Position numbers and translations under genes: made by a program
In this document: positions 24,293-33,468 of the stretch, one piece after another
Numbering within the stretch: position 1 is the first letter of the stretch
How the letters are laid out: each line of letters starts with the position of its first letter
Origin: Snowella sp031396835
Lineage (GTDB): Bacteria > Cyanobacteriota > Cyanobacteriia > Cyanobacteriales > Microcystaceae
Direction of reading: 5' to 3'
DNA: 39,264 nt
Assembly (NCBI GenBank): GCA_031396835.1
Contig: JANNLO010000032.1
Span: forward strand, 1-39,264
Notes under the pieces: generated by a model
What the model was told of the DNA's origin: nothing
Seen by the model: the letters and a program-made list of their open reading frames with translations, nothing else
The model's database searches: none

Positions 24293-24682
24293 GAATATTA
24301 GTTGATAAAAATTAACAAAAAAGTCGTTCACAATAATTATCGCAAAGGAAGAGACGTTGCTGGGGAAAAAGCAAGATAAATAAACTTATTTAAAAAAGCA
24401 AGGAACAATTTTAATTTTTTATCGTCAAGCACAAAGCTGACTAAAATAATCTGAGACAATTTCTGGGCGATCGCATCAAAATCGAAATACAAAACCCAGA
24501 CTAGTACAAAATAGATAAATCGTTTAAGAGAAAGCTAAAGTTTGATCCTCCCTAAAGTTTCCGAGAAAATCACCCGTCAACAGTCTTTCTGCCATTTCTA
24601 TATTTAGCGTCTTAGCCCTACAATAAAAGCTCCGTGATCGCCAAATGTAGTGTTTGCGCTATATTAATAGGATAATACTTCG
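24293..24682. other. Divergent intergenic region between queF and the CyRepA1 gene
   Basis: The 390 bases hold one partial HIP1 site and AT-rich promoter-like text (TATATTAATAGGATAAT just before the CyRepA1 start). I looked for iterons, a duplicated tRNA end or a replication-origin-like repeat and saw none. Confidence 0.4.
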
Positions 24683-27600
24683 ATGAACCATGTACAAGAA
24701 TGGCGACAAAGCTGTGTCGATGAGCAGCTAGTTCGTCTTAATGTCACTTCTCTGGCAGGGGAATCTCCCTTGGAACACTTGCTCTATGCTGACAGTTTGC
24801 CCCGACGTAATGATGGGCGTGTTAGCAATGCGATTCTCCATCGTTATGATCATAGTTCGGCGGGAGGCTGGTGGTGTTCAGGGATTGATCTTTTAACGGG
24901 AGAGTTAGATTTGTGGGGCTGTTTTAAACCCGATTCTCCCCGTATTCATCCCGAAAAAGGAAAAGTTATTAAATATGAACATCCGCCCCAAGCTCCGACG
25001 GGTTTATTCGCGCTTCGGGTTCCCATTCAGATTTGGGAAAGTATTGCTGAGCGCGCAGGTGTGGCACTAATAGAAAGCCAGATTGATCTAGACCAACCTG
25101 ATTTGGGATTTTGGCAATGGCTGATGGAGCATCCCGAAGTTCCTTTGTGTATTACCGAAGGAGCTAAAAAAGCGGGGGCTTTATTATCAGCAGGATACGC
25201 GGCGATCGCCTTACCCGGTGTTCACAATGGCTATCGAACTCCTAAAAACGAGAGCGGAGAACGCATTGGCCATTCCCATTTAATTCCTCACTTAAAAAAA
25301 TTAGCCCAACCCCACCGAGAAATTTATATTGCCTTTGATCAAGACACTAAACCCAAAGCCATTGAATCAGTTAATGGGGCGATTAAGCGTTTAGGCTATC
25401 TTTTTCAAAAAGCGGATTGTAAAGTTCAAATTATTACCTGGAATAACCAATTTGGCAAAGGCGTTGATGATTTTATTGCCCAAAAAGGAGAAGAATTTTT
25501 TACCGAAGCTTATCAAAATGCCCTACCTTTTGATATCTGGAAAGCTCAAGGCTTAAATCAATTAACCTATACACCTAATTTAGAAATTCATGCCCGTTAT
25601 CTTCCCAATTTAGAAATTCCAGCACAAGCAAAACTGATTGGGATTAAATCGGCTAAAGGAACAGGTAAAACTCAATTTATTCAAACTCTAGTCGCTCAAG
25701 CTTTACTCAAACATCAACCTATTTTAGTAATTGGGCATCGAGTTAGATTAGTGGAAGAATTGTGTTCGCGCTTTGGTCTACCCTACGTTACAGAAATGCG
25801 AGATCATCCCCTCGGTCAAGTGTTGGGTTATGGGCTTTGTATTGATTCATTACATCCTAATTCCCAAGCTAAATTTAATCCTGAAGAATGGTCAGGAAGT
25901 CTTGTGATTATTGATGAAGTAGAGCAGGTTTTATGGCATACCTTAAATTCTGATACTTGCCGTCACCAAAGGGTTTCTATTCTTAAGTCTTTAAAATCTT
26001 TACTAGAAAATGTCTTAGTTGGGAGTGGTCGTGTTGTGGTCGCTGATGCCGATCTGACTGATATTTCCTTAGATTATTTGATGGCTTTAGGAGGTATCAA
26101 GATTGATCCTTTTATTATTCAAAATCAATGGAAACCTCAAGAAAAAGAAGCTTGGACGGTTTATCATTATCCAGAAAATGACCCAAAAAGATTAGTCAGA
26201 AAATTAGTCAAACATATTAAAGAAGGCGGTAAACCCTTTATTTGTTTGTCAGCCCAAAAAATAACAAGTTCTTGGGGAACTCTAAACCTAGAATCCTATT
26301 TTAAAAATCAATTTCCCGACACCAAAATTTTGCGAATTGATGCCGAATCTCTGGCAGAACCCAGTCATCCCGCCTATGGTTGCATGAGAAATTTGAATCA
26401 AGTTTTGGCGAATTATGATGTCATTTTAGCCAGTCCTTCCATTGAAACTGGTGTGAGTATTGACCTCAAAGATCATTTTACTTCAGTGTGGTGCATCGCC
26501 CAGGGCGTTCAAACTGCAACTTCTGTTTGTCAGGCTTTAGGACGAATTCGTGCCAATATTCCCCGTCATATTTGGGTTGCAGGCTATAGCTTTAATCAGG
26601 TCGGTAATGGTTCTATTTCTATTCCCGCACTTTTAAGTTCTGGACACCGTTTAACTGAGTTAAATATTCGCCTTCTACAACAATCTGATTTAGAAAACCT
26701 AGATAATCTAGATACGGGATTTCAGGCAGAATCGTTGCTTTGTTGGGCAAAAATGGCGGTTCGGGTGAATGCGTCGATGTTACATTATCGGGATTCGGTG
26801 CTGGCACTTTTACAACAGGAAAATCATCGTTTAGAGTTAAAAATACCAAAAACTCACCTAAATACCGTTGCCGAAAATCAAGCTGCCGAAGCCAAAAAAC
26901 TGGCAGACCAAAATCAATTAGCCGATGCGATTCAGAAAGCCCGTGAACAAAATTATCAGGCCGAATGTAGTGCGATCGCGCTTTCACCCAAACTGAGCGA
27001 GCAGAAATATCAAAAACTCAAAAAAAGAATGGTCAAAAATGTCCAAGAACGACGAGCCATTCGCAAATATGAACTTAAACAACGCTATGGCATTGAAGTT
27101 ACTCCTGAATTAATTGTTTTGGATGATCAAGGCTGGTATCAAAAATTGAGAATGCACTATTTTCTAACAGTGGGGCGAAACTATTTGGCTGACCGCGATA
27201 CCAAAATTGCGAAAACTCTGATTGAACAAGGTCATGGCAGTTTATTTTTACCCGATTTCAACGGTTCCCAATTAGGAGCAATTATCGGCACAATGGAGAT
27301 TTTAGGGATTTCTGTCTTGTTAGCTGACCCAAAACGCGAACTTTGTCCCCAGGATAGTGATTTACTAGCACTTGCTCAAATTGCGATTCAAAATCGAGCC
27401 GATCTTAAAACCGTTGTGGGCATTGGGATTGCTCATAATGCCAGTCCGATTACGATTATTCGCCGTTTTCTCGATTTAGTTGGTTATGGTTTAATGGTGC
27501 TGAAATCTAAAAAAATTGGTAAAAAACAGGTCAGAATTTATAAAATTGTTGTTCCCACCGATGGACGAGAAGCCGTTTTTCAACAATGGTTAATTCGCGA

Positions 27601-27724
27601 TCGCCATCTACCTGGCAGTTCAGAAGGTTGGTTTGATGACTATTGGTTAAAATTAAAAGTATCCCAACAAAAACATAAATTAGATAACGATTCTTATCTA
27701 CAATTAAGTTTAGATTTAGCTTAA
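24683..27724 (+). CDS. Plasmid-type replication protein, CyRepA1 family (DUF3854 toprim plus helicase)
   Basis: The 1013-residue protein has an N-terminal toprim-like DUF3854 domain (CITEGAKKAGALLSAGYAAIALPG at about 156-179 and IAFDQDTKP at 216-224). A superfamily 2-like helicase core follows, with Walker A SAKGTGKT (323-330), Walker B VIIDEVEQ (408-415), ASPSIETGVSID and QALGRIRANIPRHIW as motif VI. This primase-helicase layout is that of CyRepA1 proteins, which start replication of cyanobacterial plasmids such as pSYSA of Synechocystis. The flanks (queF, tRNA-Ala, glycosyltransferase, zwf) are chromosomal in kind. It may be a resident chromosomal homologue or the remnant of an integrated plasmid. 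The residues after 760 are basic and helical. Confidence 0.85.
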   Translation: MNHVQEWRQSCVDEQLVRLNVTSLAGESPLEHLLYADSLPRRNDGRVSNAILHRYDHSSAGGWWCSGIDLLTGELDLWGCFKPDSPRIHPEKGKVIKYEHPPQAPTGLFALRVPIQIWESIAERAGVALIESQIDLDQPDLGFWQWLMEHPEVPLCITEGAKKAGALLSAGYAAIALPGVHNGYRTPKNESGERIGHSHLIPHLKKLAQPHREIYIAFDQDTKPKAIESVNGAIKRLGYLFQKADCKVQIITWNNQFGKGVDDFIAQKGEEFFTEAYQNALPFDIWKAQGLNQLTYTPNLEIHARYLPNLEIPAQAKLIGIKSAKGTGKTQFIQTLVAQALLKHQPILVIGHRVRLVEELCSRFGLPYVTEMRDHPLGQVLGYGLCIDSLHPNSQAKFNPEEWSGSLVIIDEVEQVLWHTLNSDTCRHQRVSILKSLKSLLENVLVGSGRVVVADADLTDISLDYLMALGGIKIDPFIIQNQWKPQEKEAWTVYHYPENDPKRLVRKLVKHIKEGGKPFICLSAQKITSSWGTLNLESYFKNQFPDTKILRIDAESLAEPSHPAYGCMRNLNQVLANYDVILASPSIETGVSIDLKDHFTSVWCIAQGVQTATSVCQALGRIRANIPRHIWVAGYSFNQVGNGSISIPALLSSGHRLTELNIRLLQQSDLENLDNLDTGFQAESLLCWAKMAVRVNASMLHYRDSVLALLQQENHRLELKIPKTHLNTVAENQAAEAKKLADQNQLADAIQKAREQNYQAECSAIALSPKLSEQKYQKLKKRMVKNVQERRAIRKYELKQRYGIEVTPELIVLDDQGWYQKLRMHYFLTVGRNYLADRDTKIAKTLIEQGHGSLFLPDFNGSQLGAIIGTMEILGISVLLADPKRELCPQDSDLLALAQIAIQNRADLKTVVGIGIAHNASPITIIRRFLDLVGYGLMVLKSKKIGKKQVRIYKIVVPTDGREAVFQQWLIRDRHLPGSSEGWFDDYWLKLKVSQQKHKLDNDSYLQLSLDLA

Positions 27725-27786
27725 TAAATTCTTCAAACTTCTTCAAATGTAACTTGTCGTTGCTTAAGAATTTTAACTTGAAAAAA

Positions 27787-27859
27787 TGGAGAATAGGGGA
27801 TTCGAACCCCTGACCTCTGCGGTGCGATCGCAGCACTCTACCAACTGAGCTAATTCCCC
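27787..27859 (-). tRNA. tRNA-Ala (anticodon CGC)
   Basis: On the minus strand a 73-nt cloverleaf folds cleanly: acceptor GGGGAAT/ATTCTCC, D arm GCTC-AGTTGGTA-GAGT, anticodon arm CTGCG-ATCGCAC-CGCAG, and T arm AGGGG-TTCGAAT-CCCCT. The anticodon is CGC. The acceptor contains the G3-U70 pair that identifies alanine tRNA, and A73 is present. CCA is not encoded. A HIP1 palindrome (GCGATCGC) forms part of the anticodon stem and loop. The 3' end faces the CyRepA1 gene. Confidence 0.93.
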
Positions 27860-27885
27860 TTGCTGACTTTTAATTCTATCATCAA

Positions 27886-28203
27886 ATGCTTTTTTTTGTA
27901 ATCTGTTTCAACCTGTTCTTAACCCTCATCAATCTTTGTTTGGTGTTGTGTCTATTGCAGTTGCGAAATGATTTAAAATGTACAACAAGGACGTTTATTA
28001 GACTAGAAAAATGTTCCCACTCTCTTTTAGCTCCTTTGCCCCAAAACTTAATAGAAACAAAACAAAAAACACTGCAACTCAGACAATATTATCAACAATT
28101 AACAAGGCAATTAATACTTGTACAAAATTTATTGCAAGGGCTACAGTTTTTAGGAATGATTTGGCGCAAACAGCAACAGAAAAAGAAATCAGTTAATGTT
28201 TAA
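27886..28203 (+). CDS. Small membrane-anchored coiled-coil protein, unknown function
   Basis: The 105-residue protein has one long N-terminal hydrophobic helix (about 2-26). A helical, Gln- and Leu-rich segment follows (about 55-95, KTLQLRQYYQQLTRQLILVQNLLQGL), ending in a basic tail (WRKQQQKKK). It looks like a single-pass membrane protein with a cytoplasmic helix. I recall similar short hypothetical proteins in other cyanobacteria, but no function. It starts 27 bases from the tRNA gene on the opposite strand and has no clear ribosome site. Confidence 0.6.
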   Translation: MLFFVICFNLFLTLINLCLVLCLLQLRNDLKCTTRTFIRLEKCSHSLLAPLPQNLIETKQKTLQLRQYYQQLTRQLILVQNLLQGLQFLGMIWRKQQQKKKSVNV

Positions 28204-28221
28204 AAATAAAAAATTGATAAT

Positions 28222-28485
28222 TTATAATTTAATTGATTTTTCAGTCGCAGAACGGAACCGTTGAGATATTTTATTAATCAACCAACTGAGTAATGCACCT
28301 AACATCAAAATGCCGATCGCTGGATTAAATAAGGGAATCCAGAGTTTTTGCCAAATAGCCAAGCCTAAATGAACGCCCATTGAATCCCCAACAACAGCGA
28401 TCGCAAACCAAAAAAAACCCAAAAGAACGAGAAAAACATCAGCGACTAAAAGACGATTTAGCCAAGTTAAAATAATTTCTTTCAT
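28222..28485 (-). CDS. Small two-helix membrane protein, unknown function
   Basis: The 87-residue protein has two hydrophobic helices (about 12-36 and 49-70) joined by SMGVHLGLAIWQKLWIPLF and a basic C-terminus (KISQRFRSATEKS). I do not recognise a named family. It converges with the preceding plus-strand gene, leaving 18 bases, and is divergent from the glycosyltransferase gene. Confidence 0.6.
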   Translation of the reverse strand: MKEIILTWLNRLLVADVFLVLLGFFWFAIAVVGDSMGVHLGLAIWQKLWIPLFNPAIGILMLGALLSWLINKISQRFRSATEKSIKL

Positions 28486-28592
28486 TCTATCTCTAAAAAT
28501 TAAAACAATTATTCTATTTTAGCGAAAAGTTGCTATTCTATTTGAAGAATCTTTTTAATTAGAAAATAAATTTTAAAAAAGCAAATATTATT

Positions 28593-30374
28593 ATGTTAAA
28601 AACTTGGTGGCAATCCTTTGAAAAAAATCCAAAACAATGTTGGTTAATTTCTATTTTTGGGTTAATTTTAATTAGTTGGATTGCTTTTTTTTTGAATCTT
28701 GGAATAATGGGCGTGATGGATAAAACAGAAGCTCTTTTTGTCGAAGTTGCTCATCAAGTTTATCTCACCGATGACTGGATTACTCCACGTTGGAATTGGC
28801 AAACTTTTTTCGATTATCCGATTTGGGGTTATTGGATGGTTGCCCTCAGTTTTAAATTTTTTGGCGTGAGTGAGTGGGCGGCGAGATTGCCCGTTGCTTT
28901 GACTGCGATCGCGGTGGTTATTTTGAGTTTTTATACATTGCGTTACTTTGGATTAAATAAGCAAGATAAACAGCTTGAAGTTCGACAATTATGGATTCGG
29001 GCTTGGATTGGGACAGCAGTTGTGGCTCTTAATCCAGGCTGGATTGGTTGGGGTAGAACGTCTGTGACTGATATGTTTCTTTCGGGCGCGATCGCGATGA
29101 CAATGTTAAGCTTTTTTTTAGGATATGCTCAACCAGAAAAGCCAAAAATACAGCAACGTTTGTATTTAATAACTCCTATTTTTGCCGCGATCGCCGTATT
29201 AGCAAAAGGGCCAGTTGGTCTGCTTCTACCGATTTTAGCAATTGGCATATTTTTAATTTATGTTAGACAGTTTAAAACAGTTTTATTGGAACTGAAACTG
29301 ATTCCAATGATTGCCATCTTTTTAGTAATTACTATTCCTTGGTATGCGGCCGCCACTAAGATTAACGGCTCAGAATTTATCGGTACTTTTTTTGGAATGA
29401 GTAACTTTGAACGATTTACTAGCGTGATTTATCGTCATGCGGGTCCTTGGTATTTTTATTTACCTTATTGCTTCATTTTGTTACTTCCTTGGTCTATCTT
29501 TTTACCCTTGGCGATCGCTCGTTTACAGTTTTGGAGAAGAAAAATTTGGACATCAACTCCTAGAAATCGACAATTAGGTTTATTTTGTTTAGTTTGGTTT
29601 GTTGTAATCTTAGTGTTTTTCTCAGTTGCCGCCACCAAATTAGCAGGCTATATTTTGCCGATTGTTCCTGCTGGAGCTATTCTGATTACGCTGTTTTGGG
29701 GAGAAGAAATGTTAATAAATAAGTCAAGAAATAGTCAGCAATGGCCCTTTTTAATTAGTGGAATTATTAATACTCTACTTTTTTTTCTGCTAGCGATCGC
29801 GGCTTTTATGAGTCCCAAATTAACAGGAAATGATCCCGCCTTTCCTACTTTTGGAGCAACCCTAGAAGCATCAGGAATCCCTCTTATTTTTGGAATTATT
29901 TTAACGGGTTTGGGAATTTTCTCTACAATTTTATTAATCAAAAAATCCTATCAACCTTGGTTTTGGAGTGCTAATCTTTTATTTTTTATAACATTACTAA
30001 TTTTCATTGTTCCACCGCTTGCACCGATTATGGATAGTCAACGTCAGCGACCATTTCGGGAATTATCAAAAGTTGTCGGCAAGGTTGCTAAACCCCAGGA
30101 ATTAGTATTTTTAATGGGTTATCCTCGTTATAGTTTGGTGCATTATAGCCAGCATCGTGTGGAATTTTTAGATGATGTTAATTTTGCCATTGACTATCTT
30201 AAAGACCCGACAAAAATCAATCAACTTTCGACAGTTTTAATTGTTACTGAACCTAAATTTATAGAGAGATTTGGATTAAAAAATCGGGATTATAAATTAA
30301 TTGATGAAAAAGGCGTTTACAAACTTATTCGAATTTCCAAATCTGTTTTATTAGAAAGACAAACTCAAAATTAA
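28593..30374 (+). CDS. GT39/ArnT-like membrane glycosyltransferase
   Basis: This 593-residue polytopic protein of the GT-C fold has about 11-12 membrane helices. The first loop holds the acidic motif GVMDKTEALFVEVAHQVYLTDDW, where Asp and Glu match the catalytic and metal site of ArnT/PMT enzymes. EWAARLPVALTAIAV, NPGWIGWGRTSVTDMFLSG and LAKGPVGLLLPILA are typical of the GT39/ArnT group. It should transfer a sugar from a polyprenyl-phosphate donor to an envelope lipid or protein on the outer face of the plasma membrane. Acceptor and donor cannot be told. Confidence 0.88.
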   Translation: MLKTWWQSFEKNPKQCWLISIFGLILISWIAFFLNLGIMGVMDKTEALFVEVAHQVYLTDDWITPRWNWQTFFDYPIWGYWMVALSFKFFGVSEWAARLPVALTAIAVVILSFYTLRYFGLNKQDKQLEVRQLWIRAWIGTAVVALNPGWIGWGRTSVTDMFLSGAIAMTMLSFFLGYAQPEKPKIQQRLYLITPIFAAIAVLAKGPVGLLLPILAIGIFLIYVRQFKTVLLELKLIPMIAIFLVITIPWYAAATKINGSEFIGTFFGMSNFERFTSVIYRHAGPWYFYLPYCFILLLPWSIFLPLAIARLQFWRRKIWTSTPRNRQLGLFCLVWFVVILVFFSVAATKLAGYILPIVPAGAILITLFWGEEMLINKSRNSQQWPFLISGIINTLLFFLLAIAAFMSPKLTGNDPAFPTFGATLEASGIPLIFGIILTGLGIFSTILLIKKSYQPWFWSANLLFFITLLIFIVPPLAPIMDSQRQRPFRELSKVVGKVAKPQELVFLMGYPRYSLVHYSQHRVEFLDDVNFAIDYLKDPTKINQLSTVLIVTEPKFIERFGLKNRDYKLIDEKGVYKLIRISKSVLLERQTQN

Positions 30375-30562
30375 TTAGCGATCAATTTTTATCTGTTTTT
30401 TACATAGATCTAAAAGCAAATTATTAACTTGTGTCTTTATTTTTCTTGATAATAAATCTTAAGAATATAAAGAAAGATAAATGTAATAATAAAAATAATC
30501 ACATTTAAACTTAACATTATCCTTTTTCAAATATCCCTTCCTCAATTTATCTTTGTCAATTT

Positions 30563-30913
30563 ATGTCTATTCAACATCAGTCCGACTCAAAAAATCGTAT
30601 CGCTTATCAAGAATTTGGGACTCCCCAATCTTCAGAAGCATTAACAAGAGCAACGCCCGATTTGTCGCCTCAAAAACAAGATTTGCGGATACAAGCCTCA
30701 CGTTCAGGTCGCAAAGGCAAAACTGTGACCATGATTACGGGTTTTCAAACTTCTTCAGATAATTTAATTCAATTGCTCAAACAACTTAAAACTCAATGTG
30801 GCACTGGAGGAACGGTCAAAGAAGATAGCTTAGAAATTCAAGGCGATCATCGGGATAAACTTCTGCAAATTTTGATTAAATTAGGTTATAAAGCCAAAAT
30901 TAGTGGTGGATAA
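30563..30913 (+). CDS. SUI1/eIF1-like translation factor (YciH)
   Basis: The 116-residue protein has an unstructured N-terminus of about 50 residues, then the SUI1 fold: RSGRKGKTVTMITGFQ, LLKQLKTQCGTGGTVKEDSLEIQGDHRDKLLQILIKLGYKAKISGG. The GTGGTVK-(D/E)-(G/N/S) block and the closing GYKAK-x-SGG are the family signature. Bacterial YciH binds the small ribosomal subunit and is thought to influence start-site fidelity. It precedes the PCP-reductase-domain gene by 46 bases on the same strand and may share its transcript. Confidence 0.92.
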   Translation: MSIQHQSDSKNRIAYQEFGTPQSSEALTRATPDLSPQKQDLRIQASRSGRKGKTVTMITGFQTSSDNLIQLLKQLKTQCGTGGTVKEDSLEIQGDHRDKLLQILIKLGYKAKISGG

Positions 30914-30959
30914 TTTACTTAAAATCATCATTATAATTTGTATTTTTAGGAGAAACTAA

Positions 30960-31145
30960 ATGAGTGAATTTGATTTTAATGACTCTCTTTGCTGGACAGC
31001 CGATGCCAAAATGAAGTTGAAAAATATTCCCTATTTTGTGCGCACTCAAGCAAGACAACGTGTTGAACAATTAGCTCGTCAAGCCAATCTGAATGAAATT
31101 ACCGTAGAAATGGTAGAACAAGCTCGTCTAGAATTTGGTCAATAA
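30960..31145 (+). CDS. Small PCP-reductase-domain protein (PF08369 type)
   Basis: The 61-residue protein is made of one domain like the C-terminal helical domain of ChlB/BchB of light-independent protochlorophyllide reductase: WTADAKMKLKNIPYFVRTQARQRVEQLARQANLNEITVEMVEQARLEFG. Stand-alone copies are common in cyanobacteria and plastids; the role is unknown but related to pigment or iron-sulfur proteins by family. The start follows a good AGGAG ribosome site. It lies 46 bases after the SUI1 gene. Confidence 0.88.
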   Translation: MSEFDFNDSLCWTADAKMKLKNIPYFVRTQARQRVEQLARQANLNEITVEMVEQARLEFGQ

Positions 31146-31200
31146 AACTCAGTTTTAGATATATTTTCTAATCTTAAATATAAAATATAAACTAATAATA

Positions 31201-31245
31201 AATCCCCCTTTTTTTAGCTTTATTCAAGCAAAATTAAGGAGGATT
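31201..31245. terminator. Convergent terminator hairpin between PCP-reductase gene and zwf
   Basis: AATCCCCCTT (31201-31210) and AAGGAGGATT (31236-31245) pair with a single mismatch around a 25-base loop containing a T run. It lies between converging genes, 55 bases past one stop and 69 past the other, so it may serve both. Confidence 0.5.
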
Positions 31246-31314
31246 AAATAACTGACAATTAGGCTAAAAAATTAAATTTTCAAATCTTTGAATGCCAGCT
31301 TAACTCAGTCAACT

Positions 31315-32844
31315 TTAAAGTCTGCGCCAACGACGACCATCTTGATTGATCAGATTCTCAGCTTCGGGAGGATTCCAAGTTCCCGCCTCATATTGAGGAA
31401 TTGTACTCGGATCAGCAGGAGAATCCCAAACATTTAAAGCAGGAGTAACCACTCGCCAAGCTTCTTCCACTTCATCCGCACGGGTAAACAGCGTTTGATC
31501 CCCCAACATACAATCCAACAATAAACGGTGATAAGCTTCAGCCGTTGCCATCCCAAAAGATGAACCATAGCCAAAATCCATTTCTACGGTACGAGTCCGC
31601 AATTCTGCACCAGGCATCTTCGCTTCAAATCGTAAAGAAATACCTTCATTTGGTTGAATTCGCATACTTAAAACATTCGGCGTTGTTTGATGAGCAACTG
31701 ATTGAAAAATCAATAACGGAACATCTCGGAATTGAATGGCAATTTCACTCACCTTTTTCGGTAGCCGTTTGCCTGTTCGCAAATAGAAAGGAACTCCTTG
31801 CCAACGCCAATTATCAATCATTAATTTCATGGCCACAAAAGTTGGGGTGCTAGAGTCAGGATTAACGCCTGGTTCTTCACGATAGCCTGGAACAGCTTTT
31901 CCTTTCATCCAACCCGCCTTATATTGTCCCCGAATAGCCGATTCTTCCAGATTATTAGTATTTGCTAAACGAGTTGCCTGCAAAACTTTAAGCTTTTCGT
32001 TGCGGATGCTATCGGCAGAAAGAGAATTAGGAGGTTCCATCGCCGTTAAACAGAGCAATTGCAAAATATGGTTTTGTACCATGTCTCGCAGTGCGCCAGA
32101 GGTTTCATAGTAGCCCGCTCGATCTTCAACTCCAACGGTTTCGGCGACAGTAATTTGCACATGATCCACAAATTGACGATTCCAAATGGGTTCAAAAATA
32201 GCATTGGCAAAGCGAAAAACCAATAAATTTTGGACAGTTTCTTTCCCTAAATAATGGTCAATCCGATAAACTTGCTCTTCTTTGCAGACCTTTTGTACTA
32301 CCCGATTTAAGGTTTGAGCGGAACTGAGATCTTTCCCAAAGGGTTTTTCAATGACAATGCGGGTTTTGAGCGGATCATCTAACATCCCTGCCGCACCGAG
32401 TTGTTTAATACCTGGTGGGAAAAATTTGGGAGACACCGCCAGATAAAAGACCCGATTGGCCCTGGTTCCCCGTTTACTATCCAATTCTTCTAAGAATACT
32501 TTGAGTTTTTGATAACTTTCTGGGTTATCCATATCGCCAGAAAAATAAAATAATCCTTTAGCAAAATCATTCCAAAGATCTTCATTGCCAATGCCGTCAG
32601 AAAATTCGGTAATCCCGTGACGCATCTGTTCTCGAAAATGATCATGACTCCATTCCCGTCGGGCAAAACCCACAATAGTTAATTCGGGAGGAAGTTGTCG
32701 TTCTCGTTTCATTTGATAAATTGCGGGAACGAGTTTTCGTTGGGTGAGATCGCCCGATGCCCCAAAAATAATGAGAATTAGGGGTTCTGGCGTTCTTTCT
32801 TGTCGGAGTCCAACCCGAAAGGGATTTTCAAGCAGCGTTACCAT
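31315..32844 (-). CDS. zwf: Glucose-6-phosphate 1-dehydrogenase
   Basis: Zwf oxidises glucose-6-phosphate to 6-phosphogluconolactone with NADP, the entry to the oxidative pentose phosphate pathway used by cyanobacteria in the dark. The 509-residue protein has the dinucleotide loop FGASGDLTQRKL (27-38), EKPFGKDL (166-173) and the active-site motif RIDHYLGKE (194-202), and is full length. In many cyanobacteria opcA, the redox-linked assembly factor, follows zwf; the next gene downstream here is the converging PCP-reductase-domain gene, so opcA must lie elsewhere. Confidence 0.96.
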   Translation of the reverse strand: MVTLLENPFRVGLRQERTPEPLILIIFGASGDLTQRKLVPAIYQMKRERQLPPELTIVGFARREWSHDHFREQMRHGITEFSDGIGNEDLWNDFAKGLFYFSGDMDNPESYQKLKVFLEELDSKRGTRANRVFYLAVSPKFFPPGIKQLGAAGMLDDPLKTRIVIEKPFGKDLSSAQTLNRVVQKVCKEEQVYRIDHYLGKETVQNLLVFRFANAIFEPIWNRQFVDHVQITVAETVGVEDRAGYYETSGALRDMVQNHILQLLCLTAMEPPNSLSADSIRNEKLKVLQATRLANTNNLEESAIRGQYKAGWMKGKAVPGYREEPGVNPDSSTPTFVAMKLMIDNWRWQGVPFYLRTGKRLPKKVSEIAIQFRDVPLLIFQSVAHQTTPNVLSMRIQPNEGISLRFEAKMPGAELRTRTVEMDFGYGSSFGMATAEAYHRLLLDCMLGDQTLFTRADEVEEAWRVVTPALNVWDSPADPSTIPQYEAGTWNPPEAENLINQDGRRWRRL

Positions 32845-33015
32845 AAAGCGAAACCTTGTCCTTTAAGCATTACGCTAAAAATAACGCAAATTAACGCTCA
32901 AGGTGTAGTTTAAAAATATTAAATTAAAATTTATTTTAGGGTTTTTATCTTAAATTAATCTCTTGAGATGGGCTTCAGTGCATTATTTATTTTTAGATAT
33001 TTTAGATAATCTAAG

Positions 33016-33258
33016 TTAGGGATTACCAACAAATCCAAATAACTTAGCCAAACCACCAAGCATCGCAATAATTAACCCCACTAGAACCCCACGGCTCACA
33101 AACTCTTGGTTTTCCATCCGTTTTCCTAAACTATCAACCTTTTCTTCTAATCTCCCTTGGCCTATCTTGAGATCGATAACATCTTTTTGTAGATTATCTA
33201 ACTTGTGGCTAATTTCACCTAAAATTTTTTTAAGATCTTGTTCAATCGTACTGGTATT
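33016..33258 (-). pseudogene. Small coiled-coil/TM protein gene with a destroyed start codon
   Basis: An 80-codon frame reads STIEQDLKKILGEIS, then IGQGRLEEKVDSLGKRMENQ, then a hydrophobic C-terminal helix GVLVGLIIAMLGGLAKLFGF. This is the layout of small cyanobacterial proteins with a coiled coil and a C-terminal membrane helix. Two stop codons in a row stand directly before it. There is no ATG, GTG or TTG until an ATG inside the coiled coil. The frame begins AAT-ACC-AGT; insertion of one G after the AT would restore ATG-ACC-AGT, so a one-base deletion in the start codon is the simplest reading. Translation from ATT at 33244-33246 remains possible. Confidence 0.6.
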
Positions 33259-33468
33259 TTACTATTCTCGTGATCATGAAAACAGATTATTTAATAAGTT
33301 TAGCGAAATTCTATTCAAAATTGATGATTTTCTAGATGAGGTAAAATTGATCTCGGATTTTGACAGACTAGTAATGCTTTTTTGACTTCGATTGAATCAA
33401 ACTATATTGTTAGAAATAACTTGCTTAATTATTTAATTTTTAGTATTTTTCTAAGCTTATTTTTACCG

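Noticed and set aside
24293..24400. PreQ1 riboswitch before queF
   Set aside because: No C-rich loop and A-rich tail arrangement of preQ1-I or -II was visible on the minus strand.
24293..24682. Plasmid origin iterons or a duplicated tRNA end next to CyRepA1
   Set aside because: No tandem repeat and no copy of the tRNA-Ala 3' end was found by eye.
33382..33468. N-terminal extension of the pseudouridine synthase from a TTG
   Set aside because: The 29 extra residues are hydrophobic and unlike the family; the ATG at 33469 gives the normal N-terminus.
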